From: an uncultured delta proteobacterium
Lineage (GTDB): Bacteria > Desulfobacterota > Syntrophia > Syntrophales > Smithellaceae
NCBI GenBank assembly: GCA_903907985.1
Contig: CAIVQG010000033.1
Coordinates: 1 to 58,366 of the forward strand
Length of the DNA: 58,366 bases
Direction: 5' to 3'
The position numbers and the translations under genes were made by a program. The notes below the pieces were generated by a model. The model was not told the origin of the DNA. It was given only the letters and a program-made list of their open reading frames with translations, and made no database searches. Positions within the stretch are counted from its first letter, which is position 1, and each line of letters begins with the position of its first letter. Positions 14,979 through 24,800 of this stretch are shown one piece after another.

Positions 14979-16988
14979 ATGGGACAGATTTTTGCCTGTG
15001 AAAATCAGGATGGTATAGCCGTAGTACGGTTTGATGTGCCCGGCGAACAGATGAATACGTGGACGGAAGCAGCCATTGCTGATTTTGCCGTCACGTTGAC
15101 ATCATTGGAAAAAGAAAAAAGCGCCTATAAAGGAGTGATCTTCATCTCCGGTAAAGAATCGAATTTTCATGCCGGCGCCAATCTGAATATGCTGGGTTCG
15201 GAAAAGAATCTCGACGACTTCCGTAAGGGATGCGATGAGTTTAACGGTATGTTTGTCCGTCTGGAAAATCTCGGAATTCCTACGGTGGCCGCCATTAATG
15301 GCCCCTGCATGGGTGGGGGTTATGAATTTGCCCTCACGATGACGGCACGGATTGCGACGGATAGCAAGCGGACGACCATCGGTCTGCCCGAGTGTAATGT
15401 CGGTGTGATTCCCGGCGCGGGCGGAACGCAGCGTCTTCCCCGGCTGATCGGCTATCCGGCCCTGGATTTCATCCCCCGTGGCGCGGTGTTGCCGGCAGTC
15501 AAGGCAATGGAAGCAGGCATGATCGACCGGGTTATCCCGGAAGGTGACAATCTGTTGGCGAAGGCGAAAGAATTTTTGTTGGAAATCATTGCCGGTACGG
15601 CCGGATTAAAGAGGGCGAAGCCGGACCTTTCCGCTCTGGATGCCGCCCTGGAGACGGCGAAAAAGAATGTGCTGAAGGCAACACGGGGCCGGGCGATTCC
15701 GGCGCCGATGCTGGCCCTCAAGGCTATGAGCGAAGGTTTGAAGGTATCGATTGAACAGGGCCTGAAGATTGAAACGGATTGTTTTATCGAAGCACTCAAA
15801 GCGCCTGAATCCAAGGGGACAATCAACACGTTCTTCCTGAAAACCATGTCCGACAAACCTAAGGCAATGATTCCCAAAGGTTTTGAACCCAAGCCCATCC
15901 GGAAATTCGGTGTTCTTGGTTTCGGCACGATGGGGCGGGGGATCATCATCAACATCCTTACCAGAACCAAACTGCCGGTTGTCGTCAAGGATGTTCCCGA
16001 GGCTTTGGAGCCGGGAATGGGATTCGTTCGCAAGATTCTGGAAGGGATGGCGGCAAAGAACCGTCTTAAAGATACCGTCGATAGTCTTATGGCCCTGGTG
16101 AAACCGGTGGCGGAATGGACGGATGATTTTAAGGATGTCGATGTGGTTATCGAGGCCGTCTTCGAGGATCCCGCCATCAAAGATAAAGTTTACAAGGAGC
16201 TGTGCCAGGTTGTGGCGAAAGACTGCCTCCTGGCGACGAATACATCGAGCCTGCCGGTCGATACACTCGCGGGAAGCGTCCTGAATCCGGAGCGGTTTAT
16301 CGGCGCCCACTTCTTTTCCCCGGTTTGGATGATGGAACTCCTCGAGGTGATCCGGGGCAAAGCGACCAGCGAAGACGCAGTGAACAACATGCTGGCGGTC
16401 TGTGCGGCACTGGGCAAGCGCCCGGTCGTCTGCAATGACAACCCCGGGTTTGTGGTCAATGCGATGCTCTTCCCCTACTTCATCAAATCCTTTGAGCTCC
16501 TGGCAGAGGGCGTGGCGATGGAAAAGATCGATGCCGCCATGATGAAGTTCGGCCTGCCCGTGGGCCCCATCCGCCTGACCGACGAGGTTGGAATCGACGT
16601 TTCTTATCTTGTTCTGACGAAATCTTTAGGAATGGTGCCGCCTGTGGCTCTGGAAAATATTTACAAGGCCGGCCGTTACGGACGCAACAAGAACGGTAAA
16701 GGATTCTATACACAGGAAGGAGCCCCCGATCCGGAGGCTCTGCCCCTGATCAACCCGGCCAATAAACAAAAGGAATATTCTGTCGCCGAGCTGCAGGACA
16801 TGCTCTTTACTCCCTTTGTCAAAACCGGATATGAGCTCTTGCAGAAGAAGGTAGTTGCCGACCCCCGGTCGATCGACATCGGCGCCATTTGGGGAATTGG
16901 CTTCCCCTCGGATAAGGGTGGTCCGATGAAATGGGCCGATCTTATCGGGTTGAGTGAGAAGCTTTATGGAAAGAAATTTTATAAATAA
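14979..16988 (+). CDS. Fused enoyl-CoA hydratase / 3-hydroxyacyl-CoA dehydrogenase (FadB/FadJ-like)
   Basis: Two consecutive beta-oxidation steps in one 669-residue polypeptide. The N-terminal crotonase domain (about 1-190) keeps both acid/base Glu residues, in GGGYEF and GLPECNVG, and the oxyanion loops HAGANL and GPCMGGG. A linker leads to the NAD-binding Rossmann motif GVLGFGTMGRG near 307-317, then NTSSLPVD, catalytic His in GAHFFSPV and DNPGFVVN, and the C-terminal helical domain ending in GIGFPSDKGGP. It is slightly shorter than E. coli FadB (729 aa). GGGAGG lies before ATG 14979. It follows the acyl-CoA dehydrogenase directly, giving the order of the pathway. Confidence 0.92.
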   Translation: MGQIFACENQDGIAVVRFDVPGEQMNTWTEAAIADFAVTLTSLEKEKSAYKGVIFISGKESNFHAGANLNMLGSEKNLDDFRKGCDEFNGMFVRLENLGIPTVAAINGPCMGGGYEFALTMTARIATDSKRTTIGLPECNVGVIPGAGGTQRLPRLIGYPALDFIPRGAVLPAVKAMEAGMIDRVIPEGDNLLAKAKEFLLEIIAGTAGLKRAKPDLSALDAALETAKKNVLKATRGRAIPAPMLALKAMSEGLKVSIEQGLKIETDCFIEALKAPESKGTINTFFLKTMSDKPKAMIPKGFEPKPIRKFGVLGFGTMGRGIIINILTRTKLPVVVKDVPEALEPGMGFVRKILEGMAAKNRLKDTVDSLMALVKPVAEWTDDFKDVDVVIEAVFEDPAIKDKVYKELCQVVAKDCLLATNTSSLPVDTLAGSVLNPERFIGAHFFSPVWMMELLEVIRGKATSEDAVNNMLAVCAALGKRPVVCNDNPGFVVNAMLFPYFIKSFELLAEGVAMEKIDAAMMKFGLPVGPIRLTDEVGIDVSYLVLTKSLGMVPPVALENIYKAGRYGRNKNGKGFYTQEGAPDPEALPLINPANKQKEYSVAELQDMLFTPFVKTGYELLQKKVVADPRSIDIGAIWGIGFPSDKGGPMKWADLIGLSEKLYGKKFYK

Positions 16989-17009
16989 TAACTGAATCGT
17001 CAGCCGCCG

Positions 17010-17029
17010 GATCGCCTGTTGTGGCGATC
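17010..17029 (+). repeat. Small intergenic stem-loop
   Basis: GATCGCC at 17010-17016 pairs with GGCGATC at 17023-17029 across 6 nt, in the gap before the ligase at 17060. No T-run. Possibly a processing or attenuation element; weak. Confidence 0.35.
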
Positions 17030-17059
17030 AGGATGACCGGCGAAAAGAGGAGGACTATT

Positions 17060-18643
17060 ATGACAACAATGTTTCACGGTATCAGCTGTGCGGACTTGTA
17101 TGACCGTTCGGTCGCGGCTTTCCGGCAAAATACCGCCATTCTTTTCAACGATGAAAAATATACCTACGATGACCTGCAGAAGAACGCCTATTCGTTGGCT
17201 AACGCCATGCACAAGCTGGGGCTCAAGAAGGGCGATCGGGTTGGTTTTCTTATGGCCAACTGTCCGCAGTATATTTTCTCTGAGTACGCCCTGGGAAAGT
17301 TGGGGATGGTTCGTGTTCCTCTGGCCGTCCTGCTCAATTCCAATGATCACATTTACATGATGAACCAGGCCGAATGCAAAGTGCTGATCTATCATGAGAA
17401 GATGGCTACCCGGGTGCAGGAGATGATCCCCTCACTCGAGACGGTTAAACATTTCATTTGCGTGGCTAATGATCCGGCGAATGTTCCGGCTGGCCATGAG
17501 CACATGCAGAGTCTCATCGACAAAAATCCACCGGAAGTGCCCAAGGTCGAGCATGATTGCGAAGATCTGGTCGGTATTTTTTATACCGGCGGTACTACGG
17601 GCCTTCCCAAAGGCGTGATGCTGACCCAGAATACCTGGGTGGGAACCTTTATCAGCGAGATGCTGCACCTTGGTCTGGATTGGGATGAAACATTTGCCTT
17701 TGCCACGCCGTTGACGCATGCGGGAGGATGTTTGATCCTGCCGGTTCTTCTGAAACGGGGAATCTGCGAGATCCATGACCATTTTGACCCGAAGATCTTT
17801 CTGGAACGGGTGGAGAAGGTGAAGATCACTTCGACCTTCATTGTGCCCACGATGATCTATGTTCTGCTCGACCATCCGGACCTCAAGAAATACGACCTGT
17901 CGAGCCTGCGCAATATCATTTACGGTGCATCCGCGATTGCTCCGGCCCGCCTGAAGCAGGCAGTAGATACCCTGGGGCCGATATTTACCCAGCTTTTCGG
18001 CCAGACAGAAACTCCCATGATGATCAGTGCCCTGTCCCGCCAGGAACATGTCATTGCCGATCCGGAAAAGCGGATGAAGATTTACACATCCTGCGGCAGG
18101 CCGGTGATGTCAGCCGATGTGCGCATTATCGGTGAAGACGGCAAGGAAGTTCCTCAGGGAGAATCCGGCGATATCGTCTGCCGGACGATCAACATGATGT
18201 CCGGCTATCTCAAGAATCCCGAACAGACGGCGGAGACGATCAAGGGCGGATTTTTGTGGACCGGAGATGTGGGCAAGTTTGATGAAGAAGGCTATTTATA
18301 TATAGTTGACCGTTCCAAGGACATGATTGTCAGCGGCGGCTTCAACATCTTCCCCCGGGAGATTGAGGATGTTCTTCATGAACACCCGGCAGTGAAGAGT
18401 GCGGCAGTTATTGGTGTTCCGCATGAAAAATGGGGCGAGCTGGTAAAGGCCATTGTTGTTTTGCACAAGGATAAGCCGGCCACAGAAGAAGAATTGATCA
18501 ATTTTGTGAAGTCGAAAAAGGGAAGTCTGGTTACCCCGAAGAGTGTTGAGTTCTGGGAGGAGATTCCGCTGACGAATCTGGGAAAGATTGATAAGAAAAA
18601 GATCCGGGCACCCTTCTGGAAAGGTCATGATCGTAAAGTGTAA
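17060..18643 (+). CDS. AMP-forming acyl-CoA ligase (medium-chain/alicyclic FadD-type, about 530 aa)
   Basis: Acid-thiol ligase of 527 residues, about 75 shorter than the transporter-linked ligases and of a different subclass. Motifs: P-loop YTGGTTGLPKG, QLFGQTETPM, WTGDVG, DRSKDMIVSGGFNI and the C-terminal catalytic Lys in GKIDKK. The ATG at 17060 is chosen because AGGAGG lies 6 nt upstream; the frame is open to 17021. It lies between the hydratase/dehydrogenase and the second acyl-CoA dehydrogenase, so it probably activates the substrate or a cleavage product of this pathway. Confidence 0.88.
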   Translation: MTTMFHGISCADLYDRSVAAFRQNTAILFNDEKYTYDDLQKNAYSLANAMHKLGLKKGDRVGFLMANCPQYIFSEYALGKLGMVRVPLAVLLNSNDHIYMMNQAECKVLIYHEKMATRVQEMIPSLETVKHFICVANDPANVPAGHEHMQSLIDKNPPEVPKVEHDCEDLVGIFYTGGTTGLPKGVMLTQNTWVGTFISEMLHLGLDWDETFAFATPLTHAGGCLILPVLLKRGICEIHDHFDPKIFLERVEKVKITSTFIVPTMIYVLLDHPDLKKYDLSSLRNIIYGASAIAPARLKQAVDTLGPIFTQLFGQTETPMMISALSRQEHVIADPEKRMKIYTSCGRPVMSADVRIIGEDGKEVPQGESGDIVCRTINMMSGYLKNPEQTAETIKGGFLWTGDVGKFDEEGYLYIVDRSKDMIVSGGFNIFPREIEDVLHEHPAVKSAAVIGVPHEKWGELVKAIVVLHKDKPATEEELINFVKSKKGSLVTPKSVEFWEEIPLTNLGKIDKKKIRAPFWKGHDRKV

Positions 18644-18671
18644 ATAATTATCCTTACGGGGATATGGGGAC

Positions 18672-18696
18672 AGGCAGACCGGTAGAGGTCTGCCTT
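18672..18696 (+). terminator. Hairpin after the ligase gene (weak terminator or stabiliser)
   Basis: AGGCAGACC and GGTCTGCCTT form a 9-bp GC-rich stem with a 6-nt loop, starting 29 nt after the ligase stop. The following TTCCTA is a poor T-tract, so read-through to the dehydrogenase at 18731 is likely. Confidence 0.45.
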
Positions 18697-18730
18697 CCTA
18701 AACTAAGAATGGAAAGAAAAGGAATAAAAA

Positions 18731-19873
18731 ATGGATTTCGCACTGACTGAAGAACAGGGATTTGTTAAAGATACGATAAAGAAGTTTGTGGCGAAAGAGT
18801 GTGAGCGGGAAGCCATTAAAAAAATGGATGAAGAAGGGATGTTCCCAGGAAAGCTCTTTAGCAATGTGGCCGATATTGGTCTTTGCGCGTTGACCGTTCC
18901 CGAAGCCTATGGCGGCGGTGGCCCCAATACATTGGGCGCGGTGATTGTGACCGCGGAACTTGCGGCCATTTATCCCGCATTAGCCGGAGCTTTTGCCACC
19001 CAAAGCCTTTGCGGGGGCAAGGTGATTGCCGATGTGGGGACCGAGGCGCAAAAAAACAAATATCTTCCCGGTGTGATCGATGGATCAGCACTGATTACGC
19101 TCGCCCTGATGGAACCGGAGCAGGGTTATGAGGAAACGGGCAATAATACGATAGCCCGGCCGGATGGTGAACAGATAATTCTCGACGGGACAAAAACTTT
19201 TGTGCGTTTGGCCGATCGGGCCGCTTTTATGATTACACGCGTTGCGACGGGCAGCGCCGAAGGCACTCCGGCGTTTATGATTGTCGATATGAAGGTCCCG
19301 GGGATCAGTGTCCGTTCGCTCGACCAGGTCGGATTTCACGGCATGAGTCTGTGTGAGGTATCGTTGAAATCTGTTGCCGTGGGGTCAAGTGAGCGGCTGG
19401 GTGGTGATGCCGACGCAGCCACTGAACGGAAGAAATTCGAACTGATCATGAGCGCCGAACATCTGGCCGTGGCGGCCTGCGGTATGGGACTGGCGAAGGG
19501 CGCTTATGAATATGCCCTCAATTATGCCAGGGAGCGCTCACAGTTCGGCCGGCCGATTATCAAATTCGGAGCCGTTCAGGAGATGTTGGTGGATATGGCC
19601 CAACATGCCCGTGTGGCTGAACTGATGACCTGTCAGGCTGCTTCTCTGGTTGATCAGGGAAAGGATTGTCTGTCTGAAATCATTCAGGCGCGGCTGGTGG
19701 CAACGGAGGCGGCGCGCAAAGCATCACTGCATTGTGTACAGATTTTTGGCGGCTACGGTTATGCTATGGAATACGATGCTCAACGTTATCTAAGGGATGC
19801 CATGGTCGTCCTCAGTGGCGGAGGAACCAAGCAGGTCTTGAGCAACACACTGGCTTCCCTCTGGGGTTATTGA
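18731..19873 (+). CDS. Acyl-CoA dehydrogenase
   Basis: Second FAD-dependent desaturase of the operon, 380 residues, with motifs LALMEPEQGYE (middle domain), RERSQFGRPI (canonical FAD/dimer motif), and FGGYGYAMEYDAQRYLRD near the C-terminus. The end reads VLSGGGTKQ, so the standard catalytic Glu of YEGTSE is absent; SAEHLA in helix G offers a Glu at the isovaleryl-CoA-type position. AAAAGGAATAAAAA precedes ATG. It differs clearly from the dehydrogenase at 13803, so the pathway may have two desaturation steps. Confidence 0.88.
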   Translation: MDFALTEEQGFVKDTIKKFVAKECEREAIKKMDEEGMFPGKLFSNVADIGLCALTVPEAYGGGGPNTLGAVIVTAELAAIYPALAGAFATQSLCGGKVIADVGTEAQKNKYLPGVIDGSALITLALMEPEQGYEETGNNTIARPDGEQIILDGTKTFVRLADRAAFMITRVATGSAEGTPAFMIVDMKVPGISVRSLDQVGFHGMSLCEVSLKSVAVGSSERLGGDADAATERKKFELIMSAEHLAVAACGMGLAKGAYEYALNYARERSQFGRPIIKFGAVQEMLVDMAQHARVAELMTCQAASLVDQGKDCLSEIIQARLVATEAARKASLHCVQIFGGYGYAMEYDAQRYLRDAMVVLSGGGTKQVLSNTLASLWGY

Positions 19874-20186
19874 AGCATCGAAGGTAGGGTGGCAACCCGA
19901 TTACAGCCACGTTCTTTGGAAAGAAAAAGCTCTTTATTTATGGGACGATGTGCCAGTAATTCCCATAATGCGTATGTAATAGTATCAGTATCAACTTGAT
20001 TGCAAATTGAAATCAGAGGCTGTGGCCGTATTAGCGCTGCCTGGAACAGTTACATTATTCTGATTGATGAGGTCGCAGGAAAGGGGGCTGATGTCCGAAA
20101 AAGGACATTTCGCCTTTTCAAGGGGGGGGAGAGTATGGACTTTCCTCGAAGGAAGCTTTGATACTTTATTGTTGAGGAGGTTACGT
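19874..20186. other. 313-bp gap between the oxidation genes and transporter set 2
   Basis: No gene recognised. A sequence at 20023-20038 (TGGCC ... GCGCT) has GG and GC at sigma-54 spacing but lacks the TT of the -12 box and the enhancer dyad, so I do not call it a promoter. A separate promoter for set 2 remains possible. GAGGAGG near the end is the ribosome site of the next gene. Confidence 0.4.
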
Positions 20187-21380
20187 ATGAAGAAGGGTTT
20201 GTTTTGGATACTGTTGTTGATCATTTGCATGTCCCTGCCGGTTGCTGCAATGGCGGCCGACTCCCCGGGTGTGACGAAGGACGAGGTCACCATCGGTATG
20301 ACCTGTCCCATGTCCGGACCGGCAGCCCTATGGAGCGCCATGGCACTCGGCAATTCAGCCTGGGCCAAACATATCAATGATCAGGGAGGTATCCACGGAC
20401 GCAAGATTAAATTTGTGGCAAAAGATGACGGGTACAATCCGAGCCGGGCATTAGCCAATCTTACAGAAATGAAGAACGATGTCCTCGCGTTCGGATGCGT
20501 TATTGGATCGGCCACGGCCAATGCCAGCAAGGATTTTCTGTTGACGAGCAAGGTGCCGGTTGTGCATGTTCACGCCAATCCCCGCATCTGGTTAACGACA
20601 CCGGTCGCCCAGCGGCGGCACATTTTTATCGCCTATCCTGACTATGTCGACGAAGCCGAAGCTGTTACCAATTATGCCGTTACCAAGCTGAGTGTCAAAA
20701 CCATCGCTCTTTTCGGCCAGAATGACGACTGGGGAAAGGGTGCCGAGGAAGGCATTCAGAAAGCAATAAAAAAACTGGCCGGTAAAGGAAAATTCGCCGG
20801 TTTCATAACCTTCGAGCCGACAGATCGTGCCGTTGGCGGTCATGCCCTGAAACTCAAGGAATTGAACGCTGACGCCGTTGTCATCTATGGACCGCCTACT
20901 CAGGCGGCACTTATCATTAAAGAAATGTCCAAGATCGGTTATAAACCCAAGATTTTCACCGCCAACCCGCTGGGTGATCCCCTGATGTACAAAATAGCCG
21001 GACCACTGTGGGAAGGTGCCTATCCCGCCGCTTCAGGCAATGTTTCGATGCCCGGTGTCGAGCCTCAGGCGGATAAGGTTGTTGATATTCTGCTGAAGTA
21101 CGAACCGACCTTAAAGGGTCGGGAGTTTCTCGGTGTGACTGGCGCAACGACAATGATGCTGATTGCTGAAGGCCTTAAAAAAGCGGGACCGAACCTGACG
21201 CGTGAGAGTTTCGTTAAAGCGATGGAAAGCATCAAGGATTTCAAATGCGAGGGGATGGGCGCTCCCATTACCTTCTCGGCTTCGCAACACCATGGATTGA
21301 ATGCTATCCGGGTATGCGAGGCGAAAGATGGAAAGCATGTGCCGATCAGCGGGTACATGATCTTTAAACCCCTATTTTAA
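20187..21380 (+). CDS. Periplasmic solute-binding protein of second Liv-type importer
   Basis: Type I periplasmic binding protein, 397 residues from the ATG at 20187 (GAGGAGG 7 nt upstream). The frame is open upstream to 20064, but the signal peptide MKKGLFWILLLIICM... begins exactly at 20187, with cleavage likely after AMA near residue 23. The mature N-terminus VTKDEVTIGMTCPMSG is typical, as is IHGRKIKFVAKDDG. It is divergent from the binding protein at 6461, so the two importers may take different ligands. First gene of transporter set 2. Confidence 0.88.
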   Translation: MKKGLFWILLLIICMSLPVAAMAADSPGVTKDEVTIGMTCPMSGPAALWSAMALGNSAWAKHINDQGGIHGRKIKFVAKDDGYNPSRALANLTEMKNDVLAFGCVIGSATANASKDFLLTSKVPVVHVHANPRIWLTTPVAQRRHIFIAYPDYVDEAEAVTNYAVTKLSVKTIALFGQNDDWGKGAEEGIQKAIKKLAGKGKFAGFITFEPTDRAVGGHALKLKELNADAVVIYGPPTQAALIIKEMSKIGYKPKIFTANPLGDPLMYKIAGPLWEGAYPAASGNVSMPGVEPQADKVVDILLKYEPTLKGREFLGVTGATTMMLIAEGLKKAGPNLTRESFVKAMESIKDFKCEGMGAPITFSASQHHGLNAIRVCEAKDGKHVPISGYMIFKPLF

Positions 21381-21395
21381 GGTGATTTGAAGAAA

Positions 21396-22148
21396 ATGAG
21401 CTTATTGAAGGTAGATAAACTGACCGTTCAGTTCGGGGGTATCAAAGCCCTGACTGCAATCGATTTTGAGATGGAGGAAAAAGAAATCCTCGCCATCATC
21501 GGTCCGAATGGGGCGGGTAAGACCACCCTCTTCAACTGTGTATCCGGAGTTTATCATCCGACCAGTGGAGAGATTCTGTTTGCCGGGGAGAGCCTGCTCG
21601 GGCTCTCCCCCGATAGAATTGCCCAGCGGGGGATCGGCAGAACATTTCAGAATATACGTCTTTTTAATAATATGTCTGTTCTGGACAACCTCATGTTGGG
21701 CCGGCATATGAAGTTCCAGCGGAACATCCTCCAGGCCTTTCTGCGCATACGAAAAGAAGAACTGCTTCATCGGGAGAAGGTGGAAGAAATCATCGACTTT
21801 CTCGATCTGGCGGCCTACCGGCAGGCCCGGGTTATCGATTGCCCCTATGGTGTACAAAAACGAGTGGAACTGGGGCGCGCAATTGTTATGGAACCAAAAC
21901 TCCTCCTCCTGGATGAACCGGTGGCGGGGTTGACGGTTGAGGAAAAGAACCGCGTGGCTTATCTGGTGACGGAGATGCGGGGCCGTTTCGGCTTTGGAAT
22001 CCTGCTCATCGAGCATGATTTGCGCATTGTTTCCCGCCTGGCCGATCGCATGGTGGTTTTGAATTTCGGACAGAAATTAGCAGAAGGCAATCCCGCGGAG
22101 GTGCAGCGAAACCCCGAGGTGATTCGTGCCTACGTCGGTGAAGGATAA
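21396..22148 (+). CDS. livG: ABC transporter ATP-binding protein, LivG type (set 2)
   Basis: ATPase of the second importer, 250 residues from ATG 21396; a TTG at 21387 would add three residues. The start MSLLK is the same as that of the next gene. Walker A GPNGAGKT, signature YGVQKRVELGRA, Walker B LLLDEPVAG and H-loop IEHDL are all present. It follows the binding protein by 15 nt and precedes livF by a single base. Confidence 0.9.
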   Translation: MSLLKVDKLTVQFGGIKALTAIDFEMEEKEILAIIGPNGAGKTTLFNCVSGVYHPTSGEILFAGESLLGLSPDRIAQRGIGRTFQNIRLFNNMSVLDNLMLGRHMKFQRNILQAFLRIRKEELLHREKVEEIIDFLDLAAYRQARVIDCPYGVQKRVELGRAIVMEPKLLLLDEPVAGLTVEEKNRVAYLVTEMRGRFGFGILLIEHDLRIVSRLADRMVVLNFGQKLAEGNPAEVQRNPEVIRAYVGEG

Positions 22149-22149
22149 A

Positions 22150-22923
22150 ATGAGCCTTTTAAAAATAGCCAGTATTGAAACCCTGTATTTCGATCGTATC
22201 TACGCCCTGCAAGGGATTTCCCTGGATGTGAAGGAGAACGACATCTTTGCCGTGCTGGGACCCAACGGGGCAGGGAAGACCACGCTTTTGAAGACTATTG
22301 CGGGGCTCCTCAAAGACCAGCCTAAAAAAGGGATTATAGAGTTTTGCGGTAAAAAGATCAGTGGTCTGTCTCCCGAGAAGATTGCTTCTATGGGCATTGT
22401 TTATGTGCCGGAGGATCGCGGTCTTTTCCGGGAATTGACGGTTAAGGAAAATCTTGATCTAGGCTGCTGGGGCCGCCGCGACAAGGACGTGAAAGACGAC
22501 ATAGACTTTATCTACGATCTCTTTCCTATCCTGAAGGAGCGAGGCGAGCAGCAGGCGGAAACGCTTTCCGGCGGCGAACAGCAGATGCTGGCCATTGGTC
22601 GGGCCATCCTGCGCCGTCCGAAGCTTCTCATGCTGGACGAGCCATCCCTGGGGTTGTCCCCCATTATGGCCCGCACGGTTTACGATACGCTCCGCAAGGT
22701 AAGTAAAAGGGATATGACGATCCTCCTCGTCGAGCAGAATGCGAAGATGGCGCTGGACATTGCCAACTACGGATACATTATGGAGACGGGCCGGATCGTT
22801 CTGAAAGGGACATCTGCCGAGCTCAAAGAGAACGACGATGTGAAGGAACTTTATCTGGGAATGGAGCAACAAGGGGCCTCCGACAAGGGGTACCGTTTTT
22901 ATACGAAGCGGAGGAGATGGTAA
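22150..22923 (+). CDS. livF: ABC transporter ATP-binding protein, LivF type (set 2)
   Basis: Second ATPase of importer 2, 257 residues from ATG 22150, which has AAGGA just upstream and starts 1 nt after the livG stop (the open frame to 22126 overlaps livG). Walker A GPNGAGKT, signature LSGGEQQ, Walker B LLMLDEPSLG, switch EQNAK. As in the first LivF there is a basic tail, here ending in YTKRRRW. The next gene starts immediately after the stop codon. Confidence 0.9.
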   Translation: MSLLKIASIETLYFDRIYALQGISLDVKENDIFAVLGPNGAGKTTLLKTIAGLLKDQPKKGIIEFCGKKISGLSPEKIASMGIVYVPEDRGLFRELTVKENLDLGCWGRRDKDVKDDIDFIYDLFPILKERGEQQAETLSGGEQQMLAIGRAILRRPKLLMLDEPSLGLSPIMARTVYDTLRKVSKRDMTILLVEQNAKMALDIANYGYIMETGRIVLKGTSAELKENDDVKELYLGMEQQGASDKGYRFYTKRRRW

Positions 22924-24735
22924 ATGGAATTTCAGGCAAAAATCATTCCCCGGTCCTTTTTCGAGCAGACGGTGCGCTACCGTGACCGGGTGGCATTGCG
23001 GCACAAGCAGTACGGTATCTGGCACAAGGTTACCTGGGTGGAGTATGGCGACCAGGTGCGCACGGTGGCGTCCGCGATTCTGTCCATGGGCCTGCCGAAA
23101 GGTCAGACGGTCTGCATTCTGGGAGACAACCGTCCGGAGTGGTTAATCTGCCATATGGCGGTTATGACGCTGGGGATGGCCACCTGCGGGATCTATCCGA
23201 CCTCATCGTCCGACGAGATCCGTTACATCATCGATCATTCAGAAGCAAAACTGCTGTTTGTGGAGAACGAGGAACAGCTGGACAAGATCATGGATATTCT
23301 GCCGGAACTCAAGCTGCAGCAGATCGTGGTGTGGGATGCGAAGGGTCTGTGGGGTTACCGGCATGACCAGGTGATCTTTTTTGAGGATTTCCTCAAGCAG
23401 GCCGAGGGGTTTCGGAAGGCGAACCCTGATGCCGTGGACAAGATCGTGGAAACTATCGTGCCCGATGATACGGCGATGGTGATCTACACATCGGGAACGA
23501 CAGGGCGTCCCAAGGGAGCTCTTTTATCCCATAAGAACATCTCCACGGTCATCCAGGCCTTTCTGCAAATTATTCCCATCAACGAGAATGACGAGGTGGT
23601 GTCCTACCTACCTCTGGCCCATATATTCGAGAACGCCGTATCGGTTTTCACACCGGTGTTCACCGGGGCGACGGTGAACTTCGTCGAAAGCATGGATACT
23701 CTGGCGGCGAACCTGCGGGAGACGTCTCCGACGATTTTCGGCAGCGTACCCCGGATTTGGGAGAAGTTCGCCTCGAACATCCACATCAAGATGGACGACT
23801 CCACCTGGCTCAAGCGTTTTCTGTATAAACTCAGCTTCCAGGTGGGGAAGAGATACCTTACGGCCAAGTCGTCGGGGGATGCGTCCCTGACGTTATGGAG
23901 GGTGCTGTATTTTGCCGCCTACTGGGGAGTGTTGTACCATCTGAAGCGGCAGCTGGGTTTCGAACGTATCCGTTGGGCCCTGTGCTCAGCGGCGGCTGCC
24001 TCGAAGGAGCTATTCGAGTTTTTTAACATCCTCGGCATTCCGCTCCGTGACGGGTACGGCCAGACGGAATCGACGGGCATCATTGCCATTCAGCGTCTGA
24101 ACAAACTGCCTCGGTACGGATACGTGGGCGAGGCCCTGCCTGGTCTGGAGATGAAGATATCTGAGGACGGGGAAATCATGGCCCGGGGGCCCGGCGTCTT
24201 CAAAGGGTATTTCAAGAATCCCGAGCTGACAGCGGAGACAATTCGGAACGGCTGGCTGCACACGGGGGACCTGGGGGTCATCGACGAGGGCTGGCTGAAG
24301 ATTGTGGGCCGCATGAAGGACATCATCATCACCTCCGGTGGTAAGAACGTCACGCCGGAGTTCATCGAAAACAAGCTGAAGTTCAGCACGTACATCCAGG
24401 ACGCGGTCATTATCGGTGATGGGAAGCATTACCTGACGGCTCTGATCCTGATTGACGAGGACAATGTGATGAAGTTTGCCCAGGATAACCGGATTCCCTT
24501 CACGACCTACGAGGATCTGACGCAGAACAAGGAGATCAACAAGCTCATCGAAGGGGAGGTTACAGAGGTGAACAAGACCCTAGCCCGGGTTGAGACGATC
24601 AAGAAGTTCCGTCTGATCCCACGGCGGTTCTATGCTGAGGACGGCGATGTCACGCCGACGCAGAAGGTCAAGCGGCGGAATCTGGAGAAGCAGTACAAGG
24701 ATATTATCGATTCCATGTACAAGGGCGGAGAATAA
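22924..24735 (+). CDS. AMP-forming acyl-CoA synthetase (FadD15-like), transporter set 2
   Basis: A 603-residue ligase, same length and subclass as that at 2502. Motifs: YTSGTTGRPKG near 188, DGYGQTESTG, HTGDLG, GRMKDIIITSGGKNV and PTQKVKRRN with the C-terminal lysine region. The ATG abuts the livF stop (TAAATG), behind GGAGGAG located in the livF 3' end, so translation is coupled. Its place between ATPase and permease genes repeats the arrangement of operon 1. Confidence 0.88.
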   Translation: MEFQAKIIPRSFFEQTVRYRDRVALRHKQYGIWHKVTWVEYGDQVRTVASAILSMGLPKGQTVCILGDNRPEWLICHMAVMTLGMATCGIYPTSSSDEIRYIIDHSEAKLLFVENEEQLDKIMDILPELKLQQIVVWDAKGLWGYRHDQVIFFEDFLKQAEGFRKANPDAVDKIVETIVPDDTAMVIYTSGTTGRPKGALLSHKNISTVIQAFLQIIPINENDEVVSYLPLAHIFENAVSVFTPVFTGATVNFVESMDTLAANLRETSPTIFGSVPRIWEKFASNIHIKMDDSTWLKRFLYKLSFQVGKRYLTAKSSGDASLTLWRVLYFAAYWGVLYHLKRQLGFERIRWALCSAAAASKELFEFFNILGIPLRDGYGQTESTGIIAIQRLNKLPRYGYVGEALPGLEMKISEDGEIMARGPGVFKGYFKNPELTAETIRNGWLHTGDLGVIDEGWLKIVGRMKDIIITSGGKNVTPEFIENKLKFSTYIQDAVIIGDGKHYLTALILIDEDNVMKFAQDNRIPFTTYEDLTQNKEINKLIEGEVTEVNKTLARVETIKKFRLIPRRFYAEDGDVTPTQKVKRRNLEKQYKDIIDSMYKGGE

Positions 24736-24800
24736 ACGGGATCGCGCCTCAGCGTCGGAGGCCGGGCCGATACCTTTATGCAAAGTGAGAGTGAACTCCT

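Noticed and set aside
20023-20038. Possible -24/-12 promoter before transporter set 2
   Set aside because: GG and GC have the right spacing, but the -12 box lacks TT, the -24 box is poor and no copy of the enhancer dyad lies upstream.
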